Below the pieces are notes generated by a model. That model did no database searches and was not told the DNA's origin. It worked only from the letters and a program-made list of their open reading frames with translations. From NCBI RefSeq assembly GCF_015056685.1, contig NZ_SVFW01000012.1, forward strand, positions 17,628 to 81,627: a DNA stretch of 64,000 bases, read 5' to 3'. The translations under genes were made by a program, and so were the position numbers. The stretch is from Butyrivibrio sp. GTDB lineage: Bacteria > Bacillota > Clostridia > Lachnospirales > Lachnospiraceae. This document shows, piece after piece, positions 47,794-55,321 of this stretch (position 1 is the stretch's first letter; each line of letters opens with the position of its first letter).

Positions 47794-50187
47794 TTAGAAT
47801 ATAATTGCTTCATCAGATTCCATCAGTTCATCAAATTCTTTCTGGTTAGTAAACTGTGGTTCTCTACCAAGAACTCTTTGTATTACTACATTGCCTTTTA
47901 TAACTAAATCTGAATCACCACTCTTCAAGCCCTGTTTCATCAGATCAAATCCTGCCAAGAAACCTTCCAAATCTTCGGCAAGATAATCTGAAACTCTTTG
48001 CTCCAAAGCATTCCTGTAGTCATTCATCTTCTGAATAACATCAACTGTCTTTGCCTCAGTAAGAAGAAGTTTCTCATGAATCAGCTCAGCTTCCTTCTTC
48101 TCATTTGAGACTTCTTTCACGATTGCAATCGCAGCTCTTCCCGCGCCCACATAATTAAACCTTGTTACAAATGCTCCTGAGAATAATACCCAATTTCCGC
48201 ATGACTCAACAGCCGCATGTACTGCTGCATCTGCTGTATCCGCCATAGTAAATGTCATACTAGCAATCATCATCATCCTGTCGACTGTTCGATTGCCAAA
48301 AGGCATAATCCTGTTCCAATGTATATTCTTAACTCCAAACTCTCCTATCTCCCCTGCAAGGTGCGATAAGAAATATCCGAATCTCAAATAGATCTCATTA
48401 AATGCCACCGGCAATGCCTGCTTACCTAAATTTTTATAAATGGACAATTCATGGCGAAAATCCCATTTCCGATTCACATACAAATCATTTACAAATGCCG
48501 GAAGTCCACTATCCTTGAGCCCCGGAAGTCCTGATATTTCATGCAGAAGTGATACAAATATCCCAGGGATTCCCATTCCACCACCTGCAGTATTTTTTGA
48601 TCCTCCAACATCACTAACCAAATGCCCAAACCATTTATCTGCACACTTAGCAATTTCAATTATTATTGGTGTTGAAGCTACCAAATGTATCAATCTATGA
48701 AGAGCTTTAGGTATCTCCTCCTCTGTCTCATCTTCATACGTCTTCTCAGCCAAAGCTACAAGCCAATTCAACACGCCTGTCATTACTGCAGGAGTCAATT
48801 TTTCAATAATGCCATCAACCGACACATCTAAAGGCTCAATATGCCACTCTCCCTCTCTGTTAACAAATATTCCAATTCTTAATACCTGGGCTACGACTGA
48901 TGCCATAAGTCCCAATGGAGTGGGATGGTGTGCAAGATCTGCCAAATGGTGATTTTTAGGTGTAACCAAAAATCCCTTTCCCTTCCAAACATTATCATTA
49001 GGGACCTTAAATTCCTCCTCTAGATACGCTATTGCTTCAGCCAGATGCTTCTTTCCTGCCCCTCTCTCTTCTGCATACTTTTGGATAAATCTATTTATCT
49101 GCTCATGATTAATTCCCATACCTTCGGGAGTTATTGTGCATTGGCCTATGAGCAACGCATCTAACATTCCCGTACAAAGTCCACTGAACACCGCAAATGC
49201 ATAATCAGATTTATCAGCATTGATTGTATATCTTTCCAATTCTTTGTTAACACGATCTAATTCAGCATCCACATCGAATCCAGCAGGATAATTCAGTACA
49301 TTTATCGGAATGTCCTTAGAGCCTGTTACATTCAACTCAGCTGCAACAATTTCCTTTTCTTCCAGCTTCTCCTCTTTTACCGGCATATAGGTTCCTGCCA
49401 GTATCTGCTTAAACGCATCGCTATTTGACCACTCATAGCACTCATAAGCTCTGGTAGCCAATGTAGGATGACTGTTCCACTGATGCATCATCTCATCTAT
49501 AACCTTGGCAGACTTGTTATCGTTAAGGAAGTCCTTAAGATCCAAGGCCTGTTTCATGAATTCATCGCGATTTATATTATCTCCATACCCTCTGATTTTT
49601 AAAAGAGTATCTACAAAAACATCAGGAGTGCTATCACATAAAACAGCAGCTCTATCCGCAGATAACTCACTGCATCTATCCCAGAACAACAATGCCTTTA
49701 CAAGATTCTGAGTCAGGTACTTCCTAACTCCAGGTATACCTGATAGGGGACTATTCTCCATACCATTTATCAAGTATCCCGCCATAGAATGATACAAAGT
49801 ATGCTTACAAGCGATATGTCCGCATTCATGTGCAAGTACACTTGAAATCTGTTCTGGTGAACATTTTTCCACAAGTTCAGAAGAAACTTTAATGAATGGC
49901 TTAGTGGTACCTCCAGTACATGCATTCATTTCTTTTGACTCTTCATAATAAAACTCCGGTATTTCTATACCAAGCTTTTCACAAATAGGTGGTAAAAGAT
50001 TATAGACTTCAGGAATCTGATTTTCACTTAACCTGATAAGATCTGACATATTGCCAATCTTAGCAATAATCTCGCTAAAATTTGCATTATACGCTTCACA
50101 CAGTTTTACAAATTTAGGGAATGAATTGAGCATTTCAAATGCCCTTTGATCTAAATTATGCCTATACGCATCCGGACTGTATCCCAT
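47794..50187 (-). CDS. M48-type zinc metalloprotease, large form (operon gene 1)
   Basis: About 797 residues. The protease domain lies in the first 250: PEFYYEESKEMNACTGG, zinc site VLAHECGHIACKH (HExxH), third ligand in CSELSADRAAVL, and WNSHPTLATRAYE. It lacks the usual membrane helices of HtpX. The remaining 550 residues are mostly helical with a long middle section (KLTPAVMTGVLNWLVALAEK) and are not recognised. I start at the Met that follows GGAGGG; an ATG four codons upstream has no site. It begins the operon and probably degrades a partner or substrate to trigger the response. Confidence 0.85.
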   Translation of the reverse strand: MGYSPDAYRHNLDQRAFEMLNSFPKFVKLCEAYNANFSEIIAKIGNMSDLIRLSENQIPEVYNLLPPICEKLGIEIPEFYYEESKEMNACTGGTTKPFIKVSSELVEKCSPEQISSVLAHECGHIACKHTLYHSMAGYLINGMENSPLSGIPGVRKYLTQNLVKALLFWDRCSELSADRAAVLCDSTPDVFVDTLLKIRGYGDNINRDEFMKQALDLKDFLNDNKSAKVIDEMMHQWNSHPTLATRAYECYEWSNSDAFKQILAGTYMPVKEEKLEEKEIVAAELNVTGSKDIPINVLNYPAGFDVDAELDRVNKELERYTINADKSDYAFAVFSGLCTGMLDALLIGQCTITPEGMGINHEQINRFIQKYAEERGAGKKHLAEAIAYLEEEFKVPNDNVWKGKGFLVTPKNHHLADLAHHPTPLGLMASVVAQVLRIGIFVNREGEWHIEPLDVSVDGIIEKLTPAVMTGVLNWLVALAEKTYEDETEEEIPKALHRLIHLVASTPIIIEIAKCADKWFGHLVSDVGGSKNTAGGGMGIPGIFVSLLHEISGLPGLKDSGLPAFVNDLYVNRKWDFRHELSIYKNLGKQALPVAFNEIYLRFGYFLSHLAGEIGEFGVKNIHWNRIMPFGNRTVDRMMMIASMTFTMADTADAAVHAAVESCGNWVLFSGAFVTRFNYVGAGRAAIAIVKEVSNEKKEAELIHEKLLLTEAKTVDVIQKMNDYRNALEQRVSDYLAEDLEGFLAGFDLMKQGLKSGDSDLVIKGNVVIQRVLGREPQFTNQKEFDELMESDEAIIF

Positions 50188-50330
50188 ATAACCCTCCATA
50201 ACATGCTTTTGTCAGCTTTAATGCCACATAACACACCAATTTAATTGTATCACGGTGCCCCAAAAACATTTATCAAATATCTATTAAAAGAATAGTAAAT
50301 TTACAGCTGACCCTGTTCAAATTACTATTT

Positions 50331-50347
50331 GATTACCCTGCGTAATC
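50331..50347. promoter_or_regulatory. Putative operator upstream of the M48 operon
   Basis: GATTACCCTGCGTAATC is an imperfect palindrome, related to the 41451 site, about 145 bp before the M48 start. CAAATTACT precedes it as at the other site. Confidence 0.6.
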
Positions 50348-50374
50348 TTTCGATTTATTTTAACAGTCACAAAA

Positions 50375-50410
50375 GCAACATATCCCCACCAAAAAGGTGG
50401 GACATGTTGC
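50375..50410 (-). terminator. Terminator after the exonuclease gene
   Basis: GCAACAT/ATGTTGC outer and CCCACC/GGTGGG inner stems, followed on the minus strand by TTTTGT. Ten bases past the exonuclease stop. Confidence 0.7.
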
Positions 50411-50420
50411 TCATATCTCA

Positions 50421-51071
50421 TCACGCAAGCACTATTCCATCAAAAAGATCTCCCATACTAAAGCTCAGATGATCAATATCTTCTTTTCTTGCAGCTTCGT
50501 AGTATTCATTGAGTCTATAATCAGGATCTGTCTCCAGCTTTGTAAAAAGAACTGCAGTATTAGCTGCATCAACCAATCCATCATGTGCTCTGCCTTCAGG
50601 AGCTATGTTTGAGATGAAAAGAGCTTCTTCAAGGCTGTAGGATTTCTTTCTATCCATCTTCTGCCCGAAGGTCTTCTGGCAATCAATCCAGTTAGCAAAG
50701 ATAATCTCAAGCCGTTCATCCTGTATGCCCTTTTCAAAAGCTTCATGGATAATCTGCTTAGGATCTGAATTGCTCCAGGATACGCATCTGACATCATCTG
50801 CAGGGAGCCAATCCAGGAACATTTCCAATGCATCTTCAAAACATGGCGCATCAGCTACATCGTTCTGAGATATTCCTGTAAGATTCTCGATAAAACTATC
50901 AATACAGCCATATTCAGGTTTTACATAAGTATTGAATTCATCAATAACCTCATAGTCTTCGTCAAGAAGTACCGCACCTATCTGAATTGTCTCCTGGCGA
51001 TACTTATAGCCAAACTTTCTATATCCCTTTGGTACATAACACATCTCAAGATCTACTACTGCGTATTTCAT
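50421..51071 (-). CDS. DEDDh-type 3'-5' exonuclease
   Basis: 216 residues. ExoI YAVVDLEMCYVP (DxE), ExoII CVSWSNSDPKQI (Asp) and ExoIII RAHDGLVDAANTAVLF (HxxxxD) make the DEDDh set. Relatives act in DNA or RNA trimming (KapD/ExoD-like). It lies downstream of the dispersed upstream repeat also found before the Lys/Ser-rich protein genes, which may hold its promoter. Single gene with its own terminator. Confidence 0.88.
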   Translation of the reverse strand: MKYAVVDLEMCYVPKGYRKFGYKYRQETIQIGAVLLDEDYEVIDEFNTYVKPEYGCIDSFIENLTGISQNDVADAPCFEDALEMFLDWLPADDVRCVSWSNSDPKQIIHEAFEKGIQDERLEIIFANWIDCQKTFGQKMDRKKSYSLEEALFISNIAPEGRAHDGLVDAANTAVLFTKLETDPDYRLNEYYEAARKEDIDHLSFSMGDLFDGIVLA

Positions 51072-51095
51072 AGGAACTTTCCTCTCTGCTTATGT

Positions 51096-51175
51096 GGATT
51101 TTCTGATAATCCAATTCTGCCATACCAGGTGTCCCAAAAAGGTCTCTGCATCCACAAACTAATGTTCCTAGCATT
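51096..51175. repeat. Dispersed upstream repeat, copy 2
   Basis: CCAATTCTGCCATACCAGGT onward, matching 6178-6246 and 54172-54260. Here it precedes the exonuclease gene. Confidence 0.6.
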
Positions 51176-51224
51176 CTCAAAATGTTATCCCCAAAATATT
51201 AGCTTCATAATCCCAGTTTCATAA

Positions 51225-51430
51225 TTCTTTCATAACATTTTTAATTTCAATTAAAGTTCAAACCTTAATATAAAGACATCAAGAAGAACACAACTTCTTG
51301 ACCCCCACAAAATAATACTTTTTCATAACACACACCCCTTCGGAGAATGTCCGAAGGGTCCTCCCTAAAACAACGCCGCTACATTTCTCAATTCAGGAAA
51401 TATAGCGGCTTAATATATTTACATGTAAAA
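51225..51430 (+). repeat. Triple-hairpin dispersed element, copy 4
   Basis: All three hairpins with both flanks. The 3' flank leads into a fragment of the Lys/Ser-rich protein gene. Confidence 0.8.
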
Positions 51431-51456
51431 AAACTTTCGCTTAATTTGGATTCCTT

Positions 51457-51529
51457 CTAGCCAAGCATCAATAATTATCATTCCAGTAATCTTCAGCTGC
51501 ATCATAAGCTTCGTCTTCGTCTTCATCTT
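51457..51529 (-). pseudogene. 3' fragment of the Lys/Ser-rich secreted protein gene
   Basis: The last 20 or so codons (acidic tail, EDYWN and stop region) match 53807-53870 and 5800-5865. The sequence then switches abruptly to unrelated plus-strand coding sequence at 51530. Confidence 0.75.
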
Positions 51530-51634
51530 GACCTTAATGCTATCTGTAAGCAGATGGGCATATCTCCGGAATGGATGCCGGACATCCTGCTCCGTGACGA
51601 CGGCTACGAAACCGATTTTTATAAAAAGGACTGA
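51530..51634 (+). pseudogene. C-terminal fragment of a mobile-element-type protein
   Basis: A frame reads DLNAICKQMGISPEWMPDIL then LRDDGYETDFYKKD and a stop. The ending resembles C-termini of proteins carried by clostridial conjugative elements, though I cannot name the family. No start exists. A GC-rich terminator follows at 51646. Confidence 0.4.
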
Positions 51635-51645
51635 TAAGAAAATAG

Positions 51646-51677
51646 CGGCCTACCGGTTCATCACCGGAGGGCCGTTT
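51646..51677 (+). terminator. GC-rich terminator after the mobile-element fragment
   Basis: CGGCC and GGCCG, with CCGG/CCGG inside, followed by TTTATT. A looser related string lies at 53207-53235. Confidence 0.65.
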
Positions 51678-51693
51678 ATTCTGACATTACCTG

Positions 51694-52698
51694 TTAGTTC
51701 AGCTGAATATCCATCGCATATGCATAAGAAATAATCTGTCCTGTTTTTGTAGCATTATATCCCTTCTCTCTATGAGAATAGTTGGATATCTCTACTGATC
51801 CGAAGTTCTTAAACTTCTCATATATACGTTCAAGAACTTCTATTTCTTCATCTGAGAGAGTTCCTTCAGGAACATCACATTCGGCAACAACCTGATGATT
51901 TTCATACGCTCCGTCATAAAGAACTTCAATATGAGCGATATGATCTGCTGCCATTTTACCCAAAATCATGTCAAAATTGTCGGGTACAGGCCCATAAGGA
52001 AGATGCGCATACTTTAAACCAGAGATAGACAATCCATTTTCTTTATAGAAAATCATATCCGAATAATTGAGCAGTTTCATTAGTTTTGTTTTTAGCAATC
52101 CCGCGCTTTTATGCGCAAAAAACAAAACCATCGCACAGAGCTTTTCATAATCAAACCCTTTAAAGCCATTTTCTTCACATGGAATTTTAGAAAAGAACAA
52201 ATCAAAATAGCGTCTTTCAACTCTAAAATCTGTATCTTGCTCCAGTTTTTCGACAGTCTCAAGTAATCTGGCTATCTGCTTTTCGTCAAGAGCTACTTCA
52301 TTCTCAGTAAGATAGGTACGCATATTTTCCGGCTCGCGTAAGAACAGAAGCAAGCTATTATGCGCTCGATCCTGAACAGCACCGTTTTCATATCTGCGAA
52401 TAGTCTTATCTCCCCAATTTAAAAGCTTTGCAAAGCTTCTCTGGCTAAGGCCATACTGCTCTCTTATCTTTCTTATTTCTTCCGGAAGAAGAAGCTTATG
52501 TCTCCGTCTGTACTCATTGTAGGCATCGATGAGTGTCGCCGAATCAAGTTCCTCATTGAATAGTTCTTCGCCACATTCAGCACATATCATCACCTTTGCT
52601 GCGATTTCAACGTCTTCTCCACATACATTAAAGACCTGATTCCGAGTAATTATCTTCGTTTCAACTTCTCTTTCACATACTTCACAGTAATCCATCAT
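51694..52698 (-). CDS. mqsA: MqsA-type antitoxin fused to a Panacea (DUF4065) domain
   Basis: About 334 residues. N-terminal zinc finger (CEVCEREVE, MICAECGEELF), XRE helix-turn-helix (RKIREQYGLSQRSFAKLLNWGDKTIRRYENG, about 77-107), then a Panacea/SocA-like domain (KLCAMVLFFAHKSAGLLKTKLMKLLNYSDMIFY, YAHLPYGPVPDNFD). It should neutralise the toxin encoded upstream and repress the pair. Start taken at ATG eight bases after GGAGG; nearby GTG and ATG codons are alternatives. The gene lies downstream of its toxin, ten or so bases apart. Confidence 0.85.
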   Translation of the reverse strand: MMDYCEVCEREVETKIITRNQVFNVCGEDVEIAAKVMICAECGEELFNEELDSATLIDAYNEYRRRHKLLLPEEIRKIREQYGLSQRSFAKLLNWGDKTIRRYENGAVQDRAHNSLLLFLREPENMRTYLTENEVALDEKQIARLLETVEKLEQDTDFRVERRYFDLFFSKIPCEENGFKGFDYEKLCAMVLFFAHKSAGLLKTKLMKLLNYSDMIFYKENGLSISGLKYAHLPYGPVPDNFDMILGKMAADHIAHIEVLYDGAYENHQVVAECDVPEGTLSDEEIEVLERIYEKFKNFGSVEISNYSHREKGYNATKTGQIISYAYAMDIQLN

Positions 52699-52716
52699 TG
52701 CCATCACCTCCTTTGC

Positions 52717-53061
52717 CTAACTATAATCATCCTCATGGAAACTTAGGCATTTGAGGACATCCTTTCCATTTCGGTTTTGTATTTTCAATTTCACATAAAA
52801 CTGTTCACCATCAACAGTTTTCTTAAACTCCCATATATCACCAGGCTGGCTTTTGTCAAAGTCTTGCTTAGGTCCTTTGAAGTAATCTCCAACCATTAGC
52901 CCAAGCATTTCGTCTTTTGCATCTTTGACCGTAAGTCCATGATCTGATAGGGCTTGTAGATTTTTCCCTCTCGGAACAAATACATAATCCCCCGCTGCAA
53001 TTAGCCTTTTAGCCTGAGCAAGGAATGATGAGATGTCCGATGTGCTCGCTTGATTACTCAC
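52717..53061 (-). CDS. mqsR: MqsR-family toxin
   Basis: 114 residues. ISSFLAQAKRLIAAGDYVFV, the central LSDHGLTVKDAKDEMLGLMVGDYFKGP, and QFYVKLKIQNRNGKDVLKCLSFHE match the MqsR fold, a RelE-like mRNA interferase that cuts at GCU in E. coli. The catalytic set is not fully certain from sequence alone. It is encoded first, with the antitoxin second, as in E. coli mqsRA. Confidence 0.8.
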   Translation of the reverse strand: MSNQASTSDISSFLAQAKRLIAAGDYVFVPRGKNLQALSDHGLTVKDAKDEMLGLMVGDYFKGPKQDFDKSQPGDIWEFKKTVDGEQFYVKLKIQNRNGKDVLKCLSFHEDDYS

Positions 53062-53114
53062 TCAGTCACCTCCGTGTACTTTATATTATACTCAGCAGAT
53101 CCTATTCGTCAATA

Positions 53115-53143
53115 AAAATGCGGTTATATGACCGCATTTTTTA
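53115..53143. terminator. Two-way terminator upstream of mqsR
   Basis: AAAAATGCGG and CCGCATTTTTT form a 6-bp stem with A and T runs on both sides. Between it and 53327 there is a decayed frame (MCGISAKGEMSDEIKRALEN) and no clear gene. Confidence 0.7.
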
Positions 53144-53326
53144 TTTGGCATAGAACACATATAGAATTTCACTATCATACATCGGCTTAAAAAGAAAGCC
53201 TGAAATGACAATACCGGCATCCGGTTCATTGCCAGAGGGCTGCTTATGTATGTCTACCCTTGCAATTCTCCAGAGCACGTTTTATCTCATCGCTCATTTC
53301 TCCCTTAGCAGAAATTCCACACATGA

Positions 53327-53662
53327 TCATCGAGCAATTCCGATTACATTAACCCATTTTTCAGACTCTCTCCCGGGTCTTGAGTCTGATTCAACATCAT
53401 TACTCACAATTTCAAAACCTGCAGTCTCAAATAGAGGTATTACACTCTTTTCAGTAAAATCACTAAACTTTCGCTCACCTCTGAATGTTGTTCCTTCGCC
53501 ATATTTGAACGAAGCGTAAAGCGCGCCATTTTCTTTCAAAGCATTATGTAGCTTTCCTCGCTTTTGGAAAAAGAATAAAAGAGTCCGCCAAGGTCCGAAT
53601 ATAGCGCTCCAACCACATTTTCCTTGCACTTCATCTTGCCCCACAAAATAATACTTTTTCAT
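53327..53662 (-). pseudogene. 3' part of a SAM-dependent methyltransferase gene
   Basis: From about residue 37, KLHNALKENGALYASFKYGE and FTEKSVIPLFETAGFEIVSN then DSRPGRESEKWVNVIGIAR match the C-terminal half of small class I methyltransferases. The SAM-binding half is missing; the first residues are encoded by the flank of triple-hairpin copy 5. Inactive. Confidence 0.7.
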
Positions 53663-53765
53663 AACACACCCCTTCGGAGAATGTCCGAAGGGTCCTCCCT
53701 AAAACAACGCCGCTACATTTCTCAATTCAGGAAATATAGCGGCTTAATATATTTACATGTTAAAA
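53638..53765 (+). repeat. Triple-hairpin dispersed element, copy 5 (5'-truncated)
   Basis: Starts within the first hairpin region (CCCCACAAAATAATAC) and keeps the second and third hairpins and the 3' flank, which leads into the intact Lys/Ser-rich gene. The junction lies inside the methyltransferase remnant. Confidence 0.8.
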
Positions 53766-53803
53766 AAATCTTACGCTTAATTTGGATTTCTTCTAGCCAA
53801 TCA

Positions 53804-54148
53804 TCAATAGTTCTCATTCCAGTAATCTTCAGCTGCATCATAAGCTTCGTCTTCATCTTCATAGTCATCTTCGTAATCATAAAACTCTTCGTACTTATCA
53901 TCAGCGAAGTCCTGGGCTGACTTGTAATTATGTACGTCATAAGAATCATAAGACTTCTTTGAAGATTTAGAACTGCTCTTCTTGGATGAGCTCTTGCTGC
54001 TTGTTGTTTTCTTCTTTGAGCTCTTCTTACTTGATGAATAGCTGGTTGTTATCTTCTTACCTGCTGCCTCTACTGAAACAGACGTCATTCCTACCGCCGT
54101 TACCATCATCATTACTGCTACTAAAACACTTAATATTATTCTTTTCAT
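53804..54148 (-). CDS. Secreted Lys/Ser-rich protein with an acidic tail (copy 2)
   Basis: 114 residues, same length as copy 1 at 5796 and differing at eight positions, mostly in the signal region (T4I, A17T, S22T, I24V, D30G, T33I) plus S74N and D112E. The low-complexity Lys/Ser core is unchanged. It is flanked downstream by triple-hairpin copy 5 and upstream by the dispersed repeat, so element, gene and promoter appear to have moved as one cassette. Confidence 0.75.
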   Translation of the reverse strand: MKRIILSVLVAVMMMVTAVGMTSVSVEAAGKKITTSYSSSKKSSKKKTTSSKSSSKKSSSKSSKKSYDSYDVHNYKSAQDFADDKYEEFYDYEDDYEDEDEAYDAAEDYWNENY

Positions 54149-54171
54149 AATTCACACTCTCCATTCCTTTT

Positions 54172-54260
54172 TTGGATAATCCAATTCTGCCATACCAGGT
54201 GTCCAAAAAAGGCCTCTGTATCCACAAACTAGTGTTCCTAATTAACCTTATTTCACATTT
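54172..54260. repeat. Dispersed upstream repeat, copy 3
   Basis: GATAATCCAATTCTGCCATA, AGGTGTCC and AACTAGTGTTCCTAATTAAC, shared with 6178, 51096 and, for the last part, 24861. Confidence 0.7.
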
Positions 54261-54268
54261 CCAGTATT

Positions 54269-54370
54269 TCAAAGAGCTCCTTTGGCAGATATTCCCTCAA
54301 GATCCTTGGGCCTGTCAAACTCATACTGCGCTCCTAATATATCGCCTAAAACCGCTCCTTTTATAGCCAT
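54269..54370 (-). pseudogene. N-terminal fragment of an ADP-ribosylglycohydrolase gene
   Basis: 33 residues reading MAIKGAVLGDILGAQYEFDR then PKDLEGISAKGAL and a stop. GAVLGDILGAQYEFDR matches the start of the intact enzyme at 33179-34456 (GAILGDMVGAPYEFDR) but is a different paralogue. GAAGGAG precedes the ATG. The gene is cut where the dispersed repeat begins. Confidence 0.75.
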
Positions 54371-54385
54371 CTACACACTCCTTCA

Positions 54386-54670
54386 TTATTGTTTTTCTGT
54401 TCGAAAAACAATTCCGCTTTCCTTTAAAAAATCTGCCATTGTTCCTCCAACGTCCGCTAAGCATATGGAAATTGGAGATCCGTCCTTCTTTTTCCCGTTG
54501 TTTAATAAATCTTTAAACTCTTGTTCAGTTTTTTCTTCTACTTCTACTAAGTTCTTGAACCCTGCACAAACAAGATAGTATCTGTAATGCGGGTGCATCG
54601 GTAGGCCATCAAATGTGCAACGACTACCCTCATCAACATATTTAATTCTATTCCTCTGCTCTTGGTTCAA
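54386..54670 (-). CDS. Hypothetical protein downstream of the Lrp/AsnC gene
   Basis: 94 residues: RIKYVDEGSRCTFDGLPMHP, then HYRYYLVCAGFKNLVEVEEKTEQEFKDLL and SICLADVGGTMADFLKESGI. It overlaps the 3' end of the regulator gene by about 23 bases, so translation is coupled. Family not recognised. Confidence 0.6.
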   Translation of the reverse strand: MNQEQRNRIKYVDEGSRCTFDGLPMHPHYRYYLVCAGFKNLVEVEEKTEQEFKDLLNNGKKKDGSPISICLADVGGTMADFLKESGIVFRTEKQ

Positions 54671-55109
54671 ATTCTATTCCTCCGTACACATCCTTGATAA
54701 CCTCTCTGACTATGCATGCATGATATTCTTCAATGTCATCCTTGCATGCCTTTTTGATTATCTTGGCCATGTAGTTTATTTGCTGGGATGAATCAGATAC
54801 AGCCACAATATGAATATGATACTCTTTCAGAGTAGTGAAGATCTGCCTGACGTTCTCTGTTCTGGTAGCCACATACTCTAATACTCTGTCAAAGCCATCA
54901 GGAGTAGTGATAATATCAATCAGCATCGTAATCTCATCATCACGCTTGATGTAGGTATTGTACTGTCGGATGATTCCTTCATCCTCAAGCTTAGTAACCC
55001 TCTTTTTAGCTGCCACTCTTGATATTCCAAGCTTATCTCCGATTTTCTGGTAGCTCATACGAGCATTGCCTCTGATCATTTTCAAAATTTTCTTATCTTT
55101 TTCATCCAT
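54648..55109 (-). CDS. Lrp/AsnC family transcriptional regulator
   Basis: 153 residues. The helix-turn-helix MDEKDKKILKMIRGNARMSYQKIGDKLGISRVAAKKRVTKLEDEGII is canonical (residues 1-47), followed by a RAM-type effector domain (VLEYVATRTENVRQIFTT). Members sense amino acids. The double palindrome 80-120 bp upstream is its likely binding site. It is separate from drmB by about 210 bp, on the same strand and downstream. Confidence 0.9.
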   Translation of the reverse strand: MDEKDKKILKMIRGNARMSYQKIGDKLGISRVAAKKRVTKLEDEGIIRQYNTYIKRDDEITMLIDIITTPDGFDRVLEYVATRTENVRQIFTTLKEYHIHIVAVSDSSQQINYMAKIIKKACKDDIEEYHACIVREVIKDVYGGIEFEPRAEE

Positions 55110-55184
55110 GTGATTAGCTCCTTAAAAAATCAGTGTCGACTCTGATGACGTGATTATATTAACAGATATAAATTTACGCAATAG

Positions 55185-55230
55185 TAAAGGTTACGAAACG
55201 TAACCAGTAGGTTTCATTTCGTAACCTTTA
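55185..55230. promoter_or_regulatory. Double palindrome, likely Lrp/AsnC operator
   Basis: GGTTACGAAACGTAACC (55189-55205) and GGTTTCATTTCGTAACC (55210-55226). The outer arms TAAAGGTTACGAAA and TTTCGTAACCTTTA also pair across both sites. Confidence 0.65.
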
Positions 55231-55321
55231 CCATATAATATGAAAAGATTATTTCCACTTATTCTTTCACTTATTAACTAGTTATCCACTGTAATACCAA
55301 AAACAGCAGAAACCATATCGA

